A DNA stretch of 64,000 nt from JAUVKA01 sp964465145 (GCA_964465145.1 CAYXJR010000010.1:1-64000); one strand, 5' to 3'; positions 26,928 to 37,450 are shown, counted from the stretch's first letter. Translations and numbers: made by a program. The notes: a model not told the origin generated them from the letters alone.

Positions 26928-27350
26928 TTAAATAGTATGAACCTTCAGAAAACTATCTGGTGTCAGGACCGATAGTTTGCTGTGTTTGAAATCCTTCGTG
27001 TTCCTGGTGATAATAACATCGATACTATCATAATCAGCTGCGGCAAAGGATTGCAGGGCATCTTCAAAATCACTGAACTTTGAATTGAGCGCTTCTAAAA
27101 CGATTTGTTTTGTCATTTTGGTCACTGAAACAATAGTCAGCAGCAGTTTTAGTTTCTTAATAACCTTGTCATGACCAGCCAATTTCCGAAGTATGTAATA
27201 AATGTTGCTCACTGTAATTGGCGACACATAGGCTTTGATGTCTTTCTCAACGGCAAGACTAAGAATGGCAGCGGCATCATCTGCAAAAGGTGCTCTATCG
27301 AGGAAAAAGTCGAGAATCACATTTGTGTCGAGGAATACAGTCCGTTTCAT
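26928..27350 (-). CDS. PIN-domain toxin (VapC-like)
   Basis: A 140-aa PIN-domain ribonuclease. The catalytic acids are visible: Asp8 in FLDTNVILDFF, a later Asp/Glu pair in the SDFEDALQSFAAADYDSIDV segment (about 92-111), and ITRNTKDF near 117. The family cuts RNA, typically tRNA or rRNA, when not bound by its antitoxin. It overlaps the upstream antitoxin gene by 4 bp, the usual VapB-VapC order. Confidence 0.88.
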   Translation of the reverse strand: MKRTVFLDTNVILDFFLDRAPFADDAAAILSLAVEKDIKAYVSPITVSNIYYILRKLAGHDKVIKKLKLLLTIVSVTKMTKQIVLEALNSKFSDFEDALQSFAAADYDSIDVIITRNTKDFKHSKLSVLTPDSFLKVHTI

Positions 27351-27595
27351 AAGTGCTTCTTTATTATTTCTTCTTGCAGCACTTTCTTGTAATCAAAATC
27401 ATCCGGGGCCTGAAACGATCCCTTCAACTCCTGGACCACATCTGGAATCTCTTTTTGCACCGGATAGGCACCGCTAACTGAAAGCTTTAAATAATTCTCG
27501 ACAAGATCCGAAAGACTTCGACCCTGATCCTTAGCATATTCTTTCGCTCGTTCAATTATGCTTTGTTCAATTGTTAGAGTTAATTTTGTGTCCAT
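27347..27595 (-). CDS. DUF6364/ribbon-helix-helix-type antitoxin
   Basis: An 82-aa protein with an N-terminal ribbon-helix-helix-like pattern (MDTKLTLTIEQSIIERAKEY, then GRSLSDLVENYL) followed by an acidic C-terminal tail that would bind the PIN toxin. I prefer ATG 27595 to an upstream alternative, because the conserved strand begins right there. The palindrome at 27638-27649 is a fitting operator. The start is about 80 bp beyond the 3' end of the propeller pseudogene on the same strand. Confidence 0.8.
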   Translation of the reverse strand: MDTKLTLTIEQSIIERAKEYAKDQGRSLSDLVENYLKLSVSGAYPVQKEIPDVVQELKGSFQAPDDFDYKKVLQEEIIKKHL

Positions 27596-27637
27596 ATACG
27601 TGTTGTTATTCAATTATTACTACGTGTAAAGGTACAA

Positions 27638-27649
27638 TAACACGTGTTA
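27638..27649. promoter_or_regulatory. Palindrome upstream of the PIN antitoxin gene, candidate operator
   Basis: TAACACGTGTTA is a perfect 12-bp palindrome 43 bp before the antitoxin ATG. Two further ACGTGT or ACACGT half-sites lie between it and the ATG (about 27599 and 27622). This suits a ribbon-helix-helix autorepressor. Confidence 0.5.
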
Positions 27650-27675
27650 ATTATAAATATTTTATACGTAATTTT

Positions 27676-28613
27676 TCAAAATATTCGATCTAAGGGGATT
27701 TTCACCACGATAGGATTATCATCGATCTGCAAATTTATTCCTCTCCTTTTCAATTCCTCCTGCCATAATTGATTATCAGCAATATGAGTCGGAGTAATCG
27801 TAATGGAAAGAGTGTTTTTCTCATCTAACCAGAAGGCAAATTCAAAATACGAGTCGTCCTGAAAACGACCTGGAAGGCGGTATGTCTTGTGGGTGTGTTT
27901 ATTATAAAGCAGGTGATAAAGTTCATCGAGTGAATTGTCATAATCAAACTGTGATCGAATACACACATACAACCAGGTGGAATTTTCCAAAAGGGCACGA
28001 ACATACCATATCTCATTTTCACTTCTAATGCTGCTACCCTCCCTACCATCGTCCCAATTGTAGGCCTTGGGATCTAAACCATAATAAAGATTGTATTTGA
28101 GTCTGAGAGAATCTCCTATTTCATATATATTTAATCGCATATCCAGGGGATCATTATATAGAAGTATTCCTTTTAGGGTTGGATATAAGGCAGTTAGGTG
28201 GGCTGATTGTTTCAGGGGATTAGCAATTAAAGAATCTGTAGGAATTAAGGAATTGGCATCAATCTGATATAATAGGTAATCAGATAATGGCGTATAAGCG
28301 TAATAGTCTCCACTCATTGGATGCAGGGCAAAATCACCACATGGTTTACTAAATGCTATTTCCTCCCTCATGAAGTTACCTGCGAAATCATAGTGCAGGA
28401 GGCTTGCATTAGGGCCAATTTGAAAAATTACATCTACATTAGTTAGAAAAATTTCATTGTAGTATGAATATTCTCCTGGTCCCTTTCCTATTGCACCAAT
28501 AGTTGAGATGAACTTACCGTCGTTATCAAAATAGTAAACAAGAGTGTTACCGGACATTCCTTATGACAAACAACACTCAAACTACTTAAAAAAATACCAA
28601 TAATACAATCCAT
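27676..28613 (-). pseudogene. 6-bladed propeller lipoprotein, N-terminal region deleted
   Basis: An ATG at 28613 starts a lipoprotein signal (MDCIIGIFLSSLSVVC) that runs only 19 residues. The propeller then resumes in a different frame near 28557 with TLVYYFDNDGKFISTIGAIG and GKGPGEYSYY and continues intact to DDNPIVVKIPLDRIF. About 85-100 residues between signal and GKF are missing compared with the intact gene. The restart is at the same point as in 25638-26694 and in the chimera at 38.4 kb. A start at 28557 would give an unexported protein. Confidence 0.8.
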
Positions 28614-28663
28614 CTGAATCCTTCCCTCCCCTTGGTTATCCCGGATCCAGACATTTGGAATGC

Positions 28664-31600
28664 TTACCTTACAATTGAAATCTTCCTTGACAAGAATCTT
28701 CCTTCCTTAATGTTAATAATCATAACATAAACACCATTCAGAATCCCATCATCAAGCTGATACCTTTGCTCGCCATTTCTGGCAAAGGCAGCGATTTTCC
28801 TTCCGCTCAAATCATATAATTCTACTCCTGTGATTTTACATGAATTATCATGAATCAGAATTTCATGATGTTGGGATGAATATGATACCTCAGACCAGTC
28901 ATTGATAATCTCCTCAATACCTGTCGTTTTTGCGAATTTTATATTAAGGTCATCAATAAAAGCATACCCAGTATGGGCAGCATTGCTGAATCGGATCCCC
29001 TGGAATGGATTTGTATTGGTGATTCCATCCTTTTGCATATTCCAATTCCACTGAGCAATTTCAACTTCATTAATAATCAAGGTACCTTTTCCCGAAGGCA
29101 TATCCAGAGCTAATTGTGCAAGGTTCCAGTCATTTGGGATAAAAAAGAACTGGCTCGATGATTCTCCAAAATTAAAAGTCCCAAGGTTATCACCATATAA
29201 ACCGATCCGTGAGTTCACAGCCAGAGTATCTCCGTCATTACTACCCTGCATAAACTCTATTCCAAATTCTGCTCTATTGTTCCTGAAATAAAACTCCACA
29301 ACATAAGCTGAATCGGCATTGGGATCCAACAGGATTCCGGCATCACTTGTAGCTGTAAATTCAAGGGAATATCTGCCTGATCTTTTAATCGACCGACTAG
29401 TTTTGGCTGGTTCTGAGAGAACATCGCTGTAATTAACCCAAAAAGGAGATTCATAGGACACATCACATTTTGCATAATAATCATCGAAATCCTCCACAAA
29501 AGGCATGGGGAATGCTTCAAAAGTTGAAAAATGATAGATTCCAGAATAATATGTGGTATCATTATGAAAGGACTCAACTCTCCAATAATAATCCAGATTG
29601 TTTTCAAAACTATAATCATAGGTATTACCTGTACTAAATATACCAACTATTGGGAGTCGGTCCCTGGTCTTTCCAATGTAGATATTATAGTAGACGTCGG
29701 GGTCATCATGGAAATTAGCCTGCCAGCTTATCTGGCTGGTGTTTGGAACATTGGAATTTCTAGCCGGTGATGGATAGCATGGAGCAAAGGAAGAAGGGGA
29801 AGTATGCTCCAATGCAGGTGCACTTCCTTTAATATTTGGTAAAACATCCTGGTACGATTCATAACTGATATAGCAGCTGTCTATCCTAATGCCAGTCATA
29901 TGTGACACATCAAAAGAGGATAGATTTTGAAAATATTTGTCTGCTCCGTATAAATCATAACAATTGTTGAATATAGCGTCATGGGATGTAAAAGAGATGA
30001 CTCCGGCGTTAGAGTTATGCCTGAGATGGTAGAAATCATAGGGGAGTCCATCAGACCCTCTAATAACACTGAGTGAATTGGTTTTTTCAATTACCGTAAA
30101 ATCAAATTGTCTGCATCGGTGAAACATCAAGTAACTCAGCCCATTCAGGTAATTTCCCTCACTAATTCCATATAAAGAAATCCCATCAATAAACAGGTAT
30201 TTCAGTTGAGTGAGCTGGTCTATTCCCCTTTGATCCTGGAAATCTATTTCCAGCTTATTTACCATTTCGAGTTCACCAACGAAAGGCATCCGATTAAGAT
30301 CCTCGGTATAACCTAGCTGGATATTAATAGCCTGTCTTAACTCCAGGCTGGGAATATTGGCAAGGGTTTTGTCAGATATATATGTGTATGGTTCGCTGAG
30401 TTCTGAAGCCCCATAGGTACTATATACAGCAATACAATTAATCTCAGAACTGATCCCAAAATCCTGGGGGTGCATCATCACTGAAGTGGATGTAGTTTCC
30501 ACAACAGGAACTACACCATCGCGAAGGAGGATATAGCGGTCCAGGCTGCCTAAGAGGGAATCGGGTAAACTGATATTCCAACTGATATTAAGACTATCAC
30601 CAACGGCAACCGTAGATAAATCCTGGGGTATTGGTAATCTTGACTTGGGATGATAATTGATAAAACAACTCAGCAACACGTGATCTGCTTCAGCCGTAAC
30701 ATTGGGAAAATCCAAGAAATAGTATCCGTCGAATTCTCCACCCATTCCAAGGTTAAAATGGAAGAAATTGGTATCATAATACCCGTCAATAACAAAGGTG
30801 TGTCCCTTCCACTCGGCTGGCACAGGGCGTTTCATTGATAACTGATGTTTAAGTACCTTGATAAAATCATGCTGCCAATATTCTATCCTCCGCATGTTGT
30901 CACTGTAAAAAAAATGAATAGGCATTGTTTCCCGTAAAGTGAGAAGATCGGCTCCTTCGGACTGTAATCGACAAGCCACAGCCATGAAATATAATAAGTT
31001 CGCTATCTGATCATTGGCGCTTTCATCAGGCATGCTGGCAAAATCAAAACTAACATCCCCAAAATTACCGCAAATTTCTTCATCTATGGCCTTATATAAG
31101 TAGCAATACTCTCCAAATCCTGTTTTCGGGTATTCAAAATATCTGAATACTTGTCCCATAGTAATAGCCGGTGAGGCATTTGCCTTACCCCCTACCGGGA
31201 AATCAGCACAGAAGCTACTATCTACTTTCCATTTTGTAGTCATGAGTGCTGGAATAAATAAGCTCTTTTCAGTCTTGGTGGATTTTTGTACCGAAAATTC
31301 ATCCCAAAACTCCCTTACTGAAGGATAAGAGGTTGTTTCATTAATATAACTACTGCAGGTTGTTCTTAATGCTTCAAAATAGCTCTCAAGTGAAGCCGGA
31401 GCATGTGATAACTCAGTGGAGAAACTGCTTTCGAAAGAAAAGCCTAGGACTGGTGGGCACCTGTCATCCTCAGCAACCAGGACAAATCCTCCTCCATCCA
31501 CGTCACATATATAAAAAGGATAATTAGATTTTAATGAAGCCTGAACACGTATATTGGTCTTGTTTTTTGCCCAATCAGCAGGAAATCGTGTATCAGCAAT

Positions 31601-31720
31601 TGACTTAGCAATTTGGATGGCTTTATCACGACTCACTTCCTTTGCAATTGAGCTACCAGAAAAACACAGAGCAATAATCAAACTGAGTGTTAAAAATGCT
31701 GTAATTCTTCTAGGCTTCAT
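28664..31720 (-). CDS. C10 (streptopain-like) peptidase homologue, catalytic Cys replaced, T9SS-sorted
   Basis: A 1018-aa secreted protein. Signal peptide about 1-26. Residues 27-120 match the C10 propeptide (YICDVDGGGFVLVAEDDRCP). Residues about 155-345 match the C10 fold: MTTKWKVDSSF, then SPAITMGQVFRYFEYP aligned to CVATAMAQIMKYWNYP, so Ser183 stands at the catalytic Cys. The His motif GHTFVIDGY (His307) is kept, but the usual HxNWGWGG reads HFNLGMGG. It is therefore probably not a cysteine protease. Downstream come leucine-rich-like repeats (about 460-640), an Fn3-like domain (about 665-745), a lectin/MAM-like domain (about 755-925) and a T9SS sorting domain (to KISIVR). It may be a binding protein or inhibitor-like pseudoenzyme. 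Confidence 0.82.
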   Translation of the reverse strand: MKPRRITAFLTLSLIIALCFSGSSIAKEVSRDKAIQIAKSIADTRFPADWAKNKTNIRVQASLKSNYPFYICDVDGGGFVLVAEDDRCPPVLGFSFESSFSTELSHAPASLESYFEALRTTCSSYINETTSYPSVREFWDEFSVQKSTKTEKSLFIPALMTTKWKVDSSFCADFPVGGKANASPAITMGQVFRYFEYPKTGFGEYCYLYKAIDEEICGNFGDVSFDFASMPDESANDQIANLLYFMAVACRLQSEGADLLTLRETMPIHFFYSDNMRRIEYWQHDFIKVLKHQLSMKRPVPAEWKGHTFVIDGYYDTNFFHFNLGMGGEFDGYYFLDFPNVTAEADHVLLSCFINYHPKSRLPIPQDLSTVAVGDSLNISWNISLPDSLLGSLDRYILLRDGVVPVVETTSTSVMMHPQDFGISSEINCIAVYSTYGASELSEPYTYISDKTLANIPSLELRQAINIQLGYTEDLNRMPFVGELEMVNKLEIDFQDQRGIDQLTQLKYLFIDGISLYGISEGNYLNGLSYLMFHRCRQFDFTVIEKTNSLSVIRGSDGLPYDFYHLRHNSNAGVISFTSHDAIFNNCYDLYGADKYFQNLSSFDVSHMTGIRIDSCYISYESYQDVLPNIKGSAPALEHTSPSSFAPCYPSPARNSNVPNTSQISWQANFHDDPDVYYNIYIGKTRDRLPIVGIFSTGNTYDYSFENNLDYYWRVESFHNDTTYYSGIYHFSTFEAFPMPFVEDFDDYYAKCDVSYESPFWVNYSDVLSEPAKTSRSIKRSGRYSLEFTATSDAGILLDPNADSAYVVEFYFRNNRAEFGIEFMQGSNDGDTLAVNSRIGLYGDNLGTFNFGESSSQFFFIPNDWNLAQLALDMPSGKGTLIINEVEIAQWNWNMQKDGITNTNPFQGIRFSNAAHTGYAFIDDLNIKFAKTTGIEEIINDWSEVSYSSQHHEILIHDNSCKITGVELYDLSGRKIAAFARNGEQRYQLDDGILNGVYVMIINIKEGRFLSRKISIVR

Positions 31721-31907
31721 CTATAAAAGGCTTATATTAAGAACAATACACTAATTGGTCATCAACTTTCTATTACGAATTACTATAAATAGATAATGAC
31801 TCCCTATAAATTTATGAAAAAAATAATATTATCCGTACACATTTGCCAAGAAGTTAGTCCTTTAAGCCTCCTTTTTTTTCGTACCTTGCCTACACATCTA
31901 TCGACCT

Positions 31908-34691
31908 ATGAAAAGGCATATCTTAGCCCTCACCGGATTCATAGTTACATGCCTTTTTGCAGCAGGATTATTGATTATGCCATTGATCACTCAGACTGAT
32001 ATTAGAGGTGATTATGAGCAATTCCTGGTTCAGGAATACACGAGTTTCCCTATTGCAGATTTGACTGCAGGAGAAAAGGAACCAGCCATGGACCGACCCG
32101 ACCTTGCTTCCTTCACTGATTATATTAAAACTATGGATCCGGAATTGAAGGCAGTTCCTGCCTGGCGTTTGGCAGAGGGGCTGGAGCATTCAAAAGCATT
32201 ACAAGCCAAAGAAGGTTTTAAATCTGCATCTGGAGACATAAGCTGGACTGCTCATCCAACTGATATGGGAGGAAGAACACGAACCCTGATGTTCGACCCA
32301 AATGACTCTGGCAACATGAAGGTATGGGCGGGTTCGGTAACCGGAGGACTCTGGGTGAATGAAGATCCCTTTGGAAATACAGAATGGGAGCCTGTCGATG
32401 ATTTCTGGGCCAATCTATCAATAAGTACTATGACTTATGACCCAAACAATACCCATACTTTTTATGTTGGTACTGGAGAAAGTCAAACTGCCCTAATAAT
32501 CTACCGGGAGTCGTCTGGAAGAGGTTCTGGAATTTACAGGTCAAAAGATGCCGGGGAAACATGGGCGGTTATCCCATCAACAAAGGATTGGGCTTACGTC
32601 ACAGACATATTAGTGCGTGATGAAGATGAACAAAGTGTGATTTACGCTGGGGTCATATCAGGTAAATATAAAGGTGCTAATCACCAAAGTACCCCAACTG
32701 ATGGCCTCTTTCGGTCTACCGATGATGGAGAAAGCTGGACGCAGGTGATGCCAAATATTGCCGGGGAAAGTGTACCCTATGCTCCTTCGGATATAGAGAC
32801 TTCCTCGGACAAGAAAAGGATTTTCGTTGGAACCACTTACAATCTTGACGGTAAGGGAGGTTCATGTCTGCTCTATTCAGATGATGGGATTAACTGGTCC
32901 CTGAATTCGACTTATCATGATGAAATAATTGACGGAAAAAGTATATCTGGCAATTCTCGGGAATATACCTATCCTGGCCGAGTGATGTTTTCAAATGCAC
33001 CCTCTAATCCTGATATTATGTATTCGGTGATCGCTGGTGGATATGTAAGATCAGATCTGTTTATTGGCTACGACTGCGTTTATGTTCTTAAATCTATTGA
33101 CAAGGGACAGACCTGGTCAAATTTGAGTATTCCTATGCGCGATTCACAAAACACATTTGCATACCTGGCCTGGCATGCCCTGGTAATCCAGGTGAGTCCA
33201 AATAATCCAAATCTTATTTGGCTGGGTGGACTTGATACATGGAGAAGCGTAGATGCAGGCGCAAGCTGGACCTTGCTATCCTATTGGGGTTCAATGTACG
33301 GCGGTGGATCAACAAAATATGTTCACGCTGATATTCACTCATTTAAATTCCGTCCCGGTAGCTATTCTGATATGTTAATCGCCACGGATGGTGGTATTTT
33401 TGGTACAAAGACAGCCTCATCCACAGATCCAATTTTTTACGAATACAACAAGGGATACAGTACACTACAGTATTATTCCGGAGCCATCCATCCCGATGCA
33501 GGTGCAATTCACTTTGTAGGAGGTCTACAGGACAATGGCACTATGTTTTACAAAAAAGACAATGTACCGACCTTTAGGGATATGTTATCCGGTGGAGACG
33601 GTGCATTGTGTTTCATTGATCAAGACGATCCAAATATCCATCTAACTACTGTTTATCACAGTTCCGTTTATCTCTATAACGCTGAAAAAGAACAGGATCC
33701 AGTCGCTGTAAAATCCAGAGGATTTGACGATGGTACATTTATTAATGCCATGGACTACGATTGGAGGGATAACGTCCTCTTTGCCAACGGTCAACGGGAA
33801 GAGGGGACCAATCCCAACACCTTATTGGTTGTAGGAGTAACCTCTTCAGATATTAGAGGGTCTTTGCAGGATATGGAGACTAATTCAACAGTTCCGTATT
33901 CCTGCATTAAATGGTCTGAACACTCTCCATTGGGAAAAATCAATCTATTTATTGGAACCCAGGCTGGGAAATTATTTAAACTGGATGATGATGACCAGAT
34001 TGGGGGAACTATAGTTGATCTTACCTCACCAGAATTCCCAACTGGAAACATATCCTGTATTGATATCGGACAATCTGAAGACACCCTTCTGGTAACATTT
34101 TCCAATTATGGAGTTGCTTCTGTATGGTTAAGTGTAGATGGAGGACAAAACTGGCAAAACAAGGATGGTGATCTACCTGATATGCCTGTACGCTGGGCTC
34201 TGTTTCACCCCGAAAACAGCGACCAGGTTATGCTGGCGACCGAATTAGGTACATGGTCGACAAATAAGATCCAGAATAAGATGGTGATCTGGAGCCCTAA
34301 AGTTAATGGCATGGCCAATGTTCGGATTGACCAGATTAAAATCCGAACTTCCGATAATACTGTCCTTGCTGCCACTCATGGACGCGGGATGTTCACCGGT
34401 GTATGGAATGTTGACTACACATCTGGTATAGTCCAGGCTGAAATGGTTTCAGACATTGTACTTTACCCCAATCCCTCCAAGGGAGAATTTCATATTGAAT
34501 TCCAGTCAAATTCTACGACAGAACTTGTGATTTCAGACCTTGAAGGAAGGATAGTATTCTATGAAAAATTTGAACCAAGCCAGTCAATAATAACAAAACC
34601 CATAGACCTGAGAGATCAGGGGAAAGGGCTCTATCTAATCAGCTTAAATACGGCTTTTGGTAAGAAAACAAGCAAACTTATATTTCAATAA
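31908..34691 (+). CDS. Secreted VPS10/BNR-repeat protein, T9SS-sorted (copy 1)
   Basis: A 927-aa exported protein. Signal/anchor MKRHILALTGFIVTCLFAAG, then from about 105 a large beta-propeller of sortilin/VPS10-like or BNR repeats, each with a DxGxxW-type box (DAGETWAVIP, DDGESWTQVM, DKGQTWSNLS, DAGASWTLLS, DGGQNWQNKD). The C-terminus is a T9SS sorting domain (VLYPNPSKGEFHIEF to KTSKLIFQ). The family is secreted and often linked to polymer or glycan surfaces; catalytic activity is not evident, as no sialidase Arg triad could be assigned. It is 41 bp before a paralogue and divergent from the C10-like gene. Confidence 0.85.
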   Translation: MKRHILALTGFIVTCLFAAGLLIMPLITQTDIRGDYEQFLVQEYTSFPIADLTAGEKEPAMDRPDLASFTDYIKTMDPELKAVPAWRLAEGLEHSKALQAKEGFKSASGDISWTAHPTDMGGRTRTLMFDPNDSGNMKVWAGSVTGGLWVNEDPFGNTEWEPVDDFWANLSISTMTYDPNNTHTFYVGTGESQTALIIYRESSGRGSGIYRSKDAGETWAVIPSTKDWAYVTDILVRDEDEQSVIYAGVISGKYKGANHQSTPTDGLFRSTDDGESWTQVMPNIAGESVPYAPSDIETSSDKKRIFVGTTYNLDGKGGSCLLYSDDGINWSLNSTYHDEIIDGKSISGNSREYTYPGRVMFSNAPSNPDIMYSVIAGGYVRSDLFIGYDCVYVLKSIDKGQTWSNLSIPMRDSQNTFAYLAWHALVIQVSPNNPNLIWLGGLDTWRSVDAGASWTLLSYWGSMYGGGSTKYVHADIHSFKFRPGSYSDMLIATDGGIFGTKTASSTDPIFYEYNKGYSTLQYYSGAIHPDAGAIHFVGGLQDNGTMFYKKDNVPTFRDMLSGGDGALCFIDQDDPNIHLTTVYHSSVYLYNAEKEQDPVAVKSRGFDDGTFINAMDYDWRDNVLFANGQREEGTNPNTLLVVGVTSSDIRGSLQDMETNSTVPYSCIKWSEHSPLGKINLFIGTQAGKLFKLDDDDQIGGTIVDLTSPEFPTGNISCIDIGQSEDTLLVTFSNYGVASVWLSVDGGQNWQNKDGDLPDMPVRWALFHPENSDQVMLATELGTWSTNKIQNKMVIWSPKVNGMANVRIDQIKIRTSDNTVLAATHGRGMFTGVWNVDYTSGIVQAEMVSDIVLYPNPSKGEFHIEFQSNSTTELVISDLEGRIVFYEKFEPSQSIITKPIDLRDQGKGLYLISLNTAFGKKTSKLIFQ

Positions 34692-34732
34692 CCCTATCTC
34701 ACATTATTCATGAAGATTTAATCCTTATAGCC

Positions 34733-37291
34733 ATGAAAACCTGCATCAGACTTCTTGTTTTCTTGTTGATTATTATTTCCCTGTTTAGCCAAAAACAAAC
34801 TATCAGGAAACAGTTTATTAACATGCCTGAAGAGTTTGGTAAAACTATTCCCAGTGATTGGCTCATGGCACAACGAGTCTATCCATATGAAAGGCTGAAC
34901 CCTGATGCTTATGAAGCCTCACGTCAACAGGCAATCACTATTCAAAAAGAATCAGCCAGAATGAAAAGTTCAGGTGAAAACTGGGAATTTGTCGGACCCC
35001 TTAGTGTTGGAGGACGTATTACAGATGTTGAGATGCATTCCTCTGACTTACAGACAATATTTGCCTGCGCCGCATCAGGTGGTATTTACAGGAGTAAGAA
35101 TCAGGGGAAAATATGGGAATCTATATTTGATGATTACGAAACTTCAGCCATTGGTGATATGGCTATCGCTGAAACGGATAAGAATATCCTTTATGTTGGT
35201 ACCGGTGAACCAAATTGCGGCCATGGTTCGATTACCTACGATGGATATGGGGTATATAAGTCAACGGACGGAGGAGACTCCTTTTTCCACGTCGGCCTGG
35301 AAAATGCAGGTGGTATTGGCAGAGTAGAAGTCGATCCTCAAAATGCTGATCGTGTTTTCGTTGCCTGTATGGGTAATCTATTTGCAAATAATCCAGAAAG
35401 AGGTATTTACAGGACCAAAGATGGTGGTATAACATGGGAAAATGTACTCTTTATATCTGATTCAACAGGAGGGATAGACTTAGAAATTCATCCCACAAAT
35501 CCAGATACCATTTATGCAAGTATGTGGGAGAGAATAAGACATGCGACTCATCGGTCATACGGTGGGGAAACAAGTGGATTGTTTCGTAGTTATGATGGTG
35601 GAGATAATTGGGAGGAACTTACAGTTGGATTACCTACTGAAAAAATTGGCCGTATCGGAATCGGCATCTCTAAATCCAATCCGAATATCTTGTATTCCTA
35701 TTATGTAGGTGAGGATTCATACTGGATTGGTTGTTTCAAAAGCATAGATGGGGGTGATTCCTGGGTTGGTCCAAACTCACTTGTACATGGTTGGTATTGG
35801 GGAGGAAAGATACAAGTAGACCCGACAAATCCTGATCGTTTATGGGCTTCAAGTATATCACTCTGGAGAAGCCTGGATGGTGCAAACACCTGGACCCAGA
35901 TTTATGATCTGCATGCAGACCAACATGGGATCTATTGCCATCCATTGAACCCTGATCTGGTAATTACAGGAAATGATGGAGGAGTGTATATTTCGACAGA
36001 TGGAACTCTTGAAAATCACAAAGTTTTGACATTACCCATCACTCAGTTTTATACTTGTGAGGTAAACCCACATAATCCAGATGATATTATGGGTGGAACC
36101 CAGGACAATAGCAATGTAAGAGGTTCTGTAAATGATTTTATGGATTGGACCAACCATCTCCCCGGAGGAGATGGTTTCGTGATACGCATCGATCCTTCTG
36201 ATGAGAATTACATGTATGTTGAAGGATTTTGGGGTAGGTTCTTTAGAAGTACTGATGGTGGCGAATCCTTTACCTCTTCTCCACCAACAGGGAATATCAG
36301 ATTCAATTGGAAAACGCCCTTTGTACTTGATCCCAAAGACCCATCCATTCTTTACCTCGGATCTCAAAAAGTTCACAAATCAATTGATCATGCCGAAACC
36401 TGGGCTGAGATTAGTGGGGATCTAACTAATGGAAACCTCAATTCCGATGAAGATCCATATAGCTGGAGATTTGGAACCATTACAAGTCTGGCAGTTTCTC
36501 CATTGAACTCTGATATTATTTATGCCGGTACAGATGATGGAAACGTATGGATTAATTCAAATGCTTCCGGGAATTATGACTGGATAAAAATATCTGAGGG
36601 TCTGCCAAAGAGATGGGTAACATGTGTCGCTGCAGATCCATATGATGAAAATACTGCATATGTATGTTATTCAGGGATCCGGTATTTCGACCATGTTCCG
36701 CATGTTTTTAAAACCATGGACAAAGGAGCAAGCTGGATAAATATTTCCGGAAATTTACCTGATTTCCCTGTGAATAATATTCAAATTGATCCCGATTTGT
36801 CCGACACCTATTATGTTGCAACAGATGGTGGAGTCTTTTATACTGAAGATGGCGGATCTAACTGGGATTTATTAGGAGGTGGGATACCAGCAGTTGCCGT
36901 ACTCGACCTGACTCTCCATGGAGCGAGCCGTACCCTGACTGCCGCCACTTACGGACGCGGTTTATATAGAATTAATCTGGCTGGTACTTCAGGTATTTCT
37001 GATAGTCCTGATCTGGTTGAAGATCTAAATGTTTATCCAAATCCAGCTCAAGGAGATATCAATATTAAATTCGATCTGGATAGTGATCAAAACGGTAAAC
37101 TGTTGATTTTCGATATGAGTGGCAGACAAATCAGGGTGCTTAAAGAAGGGCTTTTCCAGGCAGGAGAAAATACATACATGTGGGATGGTACCAAATCAGG
37201 TAATCAGCGGATTGCAGGCACCTATATTTGTCGTTTGGTTACCGATAAAACCACTTTCGCAAAACAAATTCAGGTGGTGAAATATAACTGA
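34733..37291 (+). CDS. Secreted VPS10/BNR-repeat protein, T9SS/FlgD-like C-terminus (copy 2)
   Basis: An 852-aa paralogue of the preceding gene. Signal MKTCIRLLVFLLIIISLFS, then a repeat domain from about 85 opening with WEFVGPLSVGGRITDVEMHS, the common start of these large propellers, and boxes such as DGGITWENVL, DGGDNWEELT, DGGDSWVGPN and DGGSNWDLLG. The tail is a FlgD-like T9SS domain (LNVYPNPAQGDINIKFDL, GSGNQRIAGTY-type turn, ending FAKQIQVVKYN). Same operon as copy 1; the two differ enough to be an old duplication. Confidence 0.87.
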   Translation: MKTCIRLLVFLLIIISLFSQKQTIRKQFINMPEEFGKTIPSDWLMAQRVYPYERLNPDAYEASRQQAITIQKESARMKSSGENWEFVGPLSVGGRITDVEMHSSDLQTIFACAASGGIYRSKNQGKIWESIFDDYETSAIGDMAIAETDKNILYVGTGEPNCGHGSITYDGYGVYKSTDGGDSFFHVGLENAGGIGRVEVDPQNADRVFVACMGNLFANNPERGIYRTKDGGITWENVLFISDSTGGIDLEIHPTNPDTIYASMWERIRHATHRSYGGETSGLFRSYDGGDNWEELTVGLPTEKIGRIGIGISKSNPNILYSYYVGEDSYWIGCFKSIDGGDSWVGPNSLVHGWYWGGKIQVDPTNPDRLWASSISLWRSLDGANTWTQIYDLHADQHGIYCHPLNPDLVITGNDGGVYISTDGTLENHKVLTLPITQFYTCEVNPHNPDDIMGGTQDNSNVRGSVNDFMDWTNHLPGGDGFVIRIDPSDENYMYVEGFWGRFFRSTDGGESFTSSPPTGNIRFNWKTPFVLDPKDPSILYLGSQKVHKSIDHAETWAEISGDLTNGNLNSDEDPYSWRFGTITSLAVSPLNSDIIYAGTDDGNVWINSNASGNYDWIKISEGLPKRWVTCVAADPYDENTAYVCYSGIRYFDHVPHVFKTMDKGASWINISGNLPDFPVNNIQIDPDLSDTYYVATDGGVFYTEDGGSNWDLLGGGIPAVAVLDLTLHGASRTLTAATYGRGLYRINLAGTSGISDSPDLVEDLNVYPNPAQGDINIKFDLDSDQNGKLLIFDMSGRQIRVLKEGLFQAGENTYMWDGTKSGNQRIAGTYICRLVTDKTTFAKQIQVVKYN

Positions 37292-37431
37292 ATATATTTC
37301 CCCTCTTGCAGGTAAACCTGCGAAAGAGAAAAGTATTCATTGTTGAACTGGCTGAGGCCAATGATAAATCAAGATCTTTCGCTTTAACAAGCTGATCACT
37401 AAAAAACAGCTTCCTGCTCGGGTATAGCCTG

Positions 37432-37450
37432 CCCCGGACCTGATCCGGGG
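37432..37450. repeat. REP-like palindrome (copy 2)
   Basis: CCCCGGA and TCCGGGG flank a 5-bp centre, the same unit as at 7089-7107 in the opposite orientation, with the shared AGCCTGCC flank. It lies in the 37292-37550 gap, which shows no gene. Confidence 0.6.
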
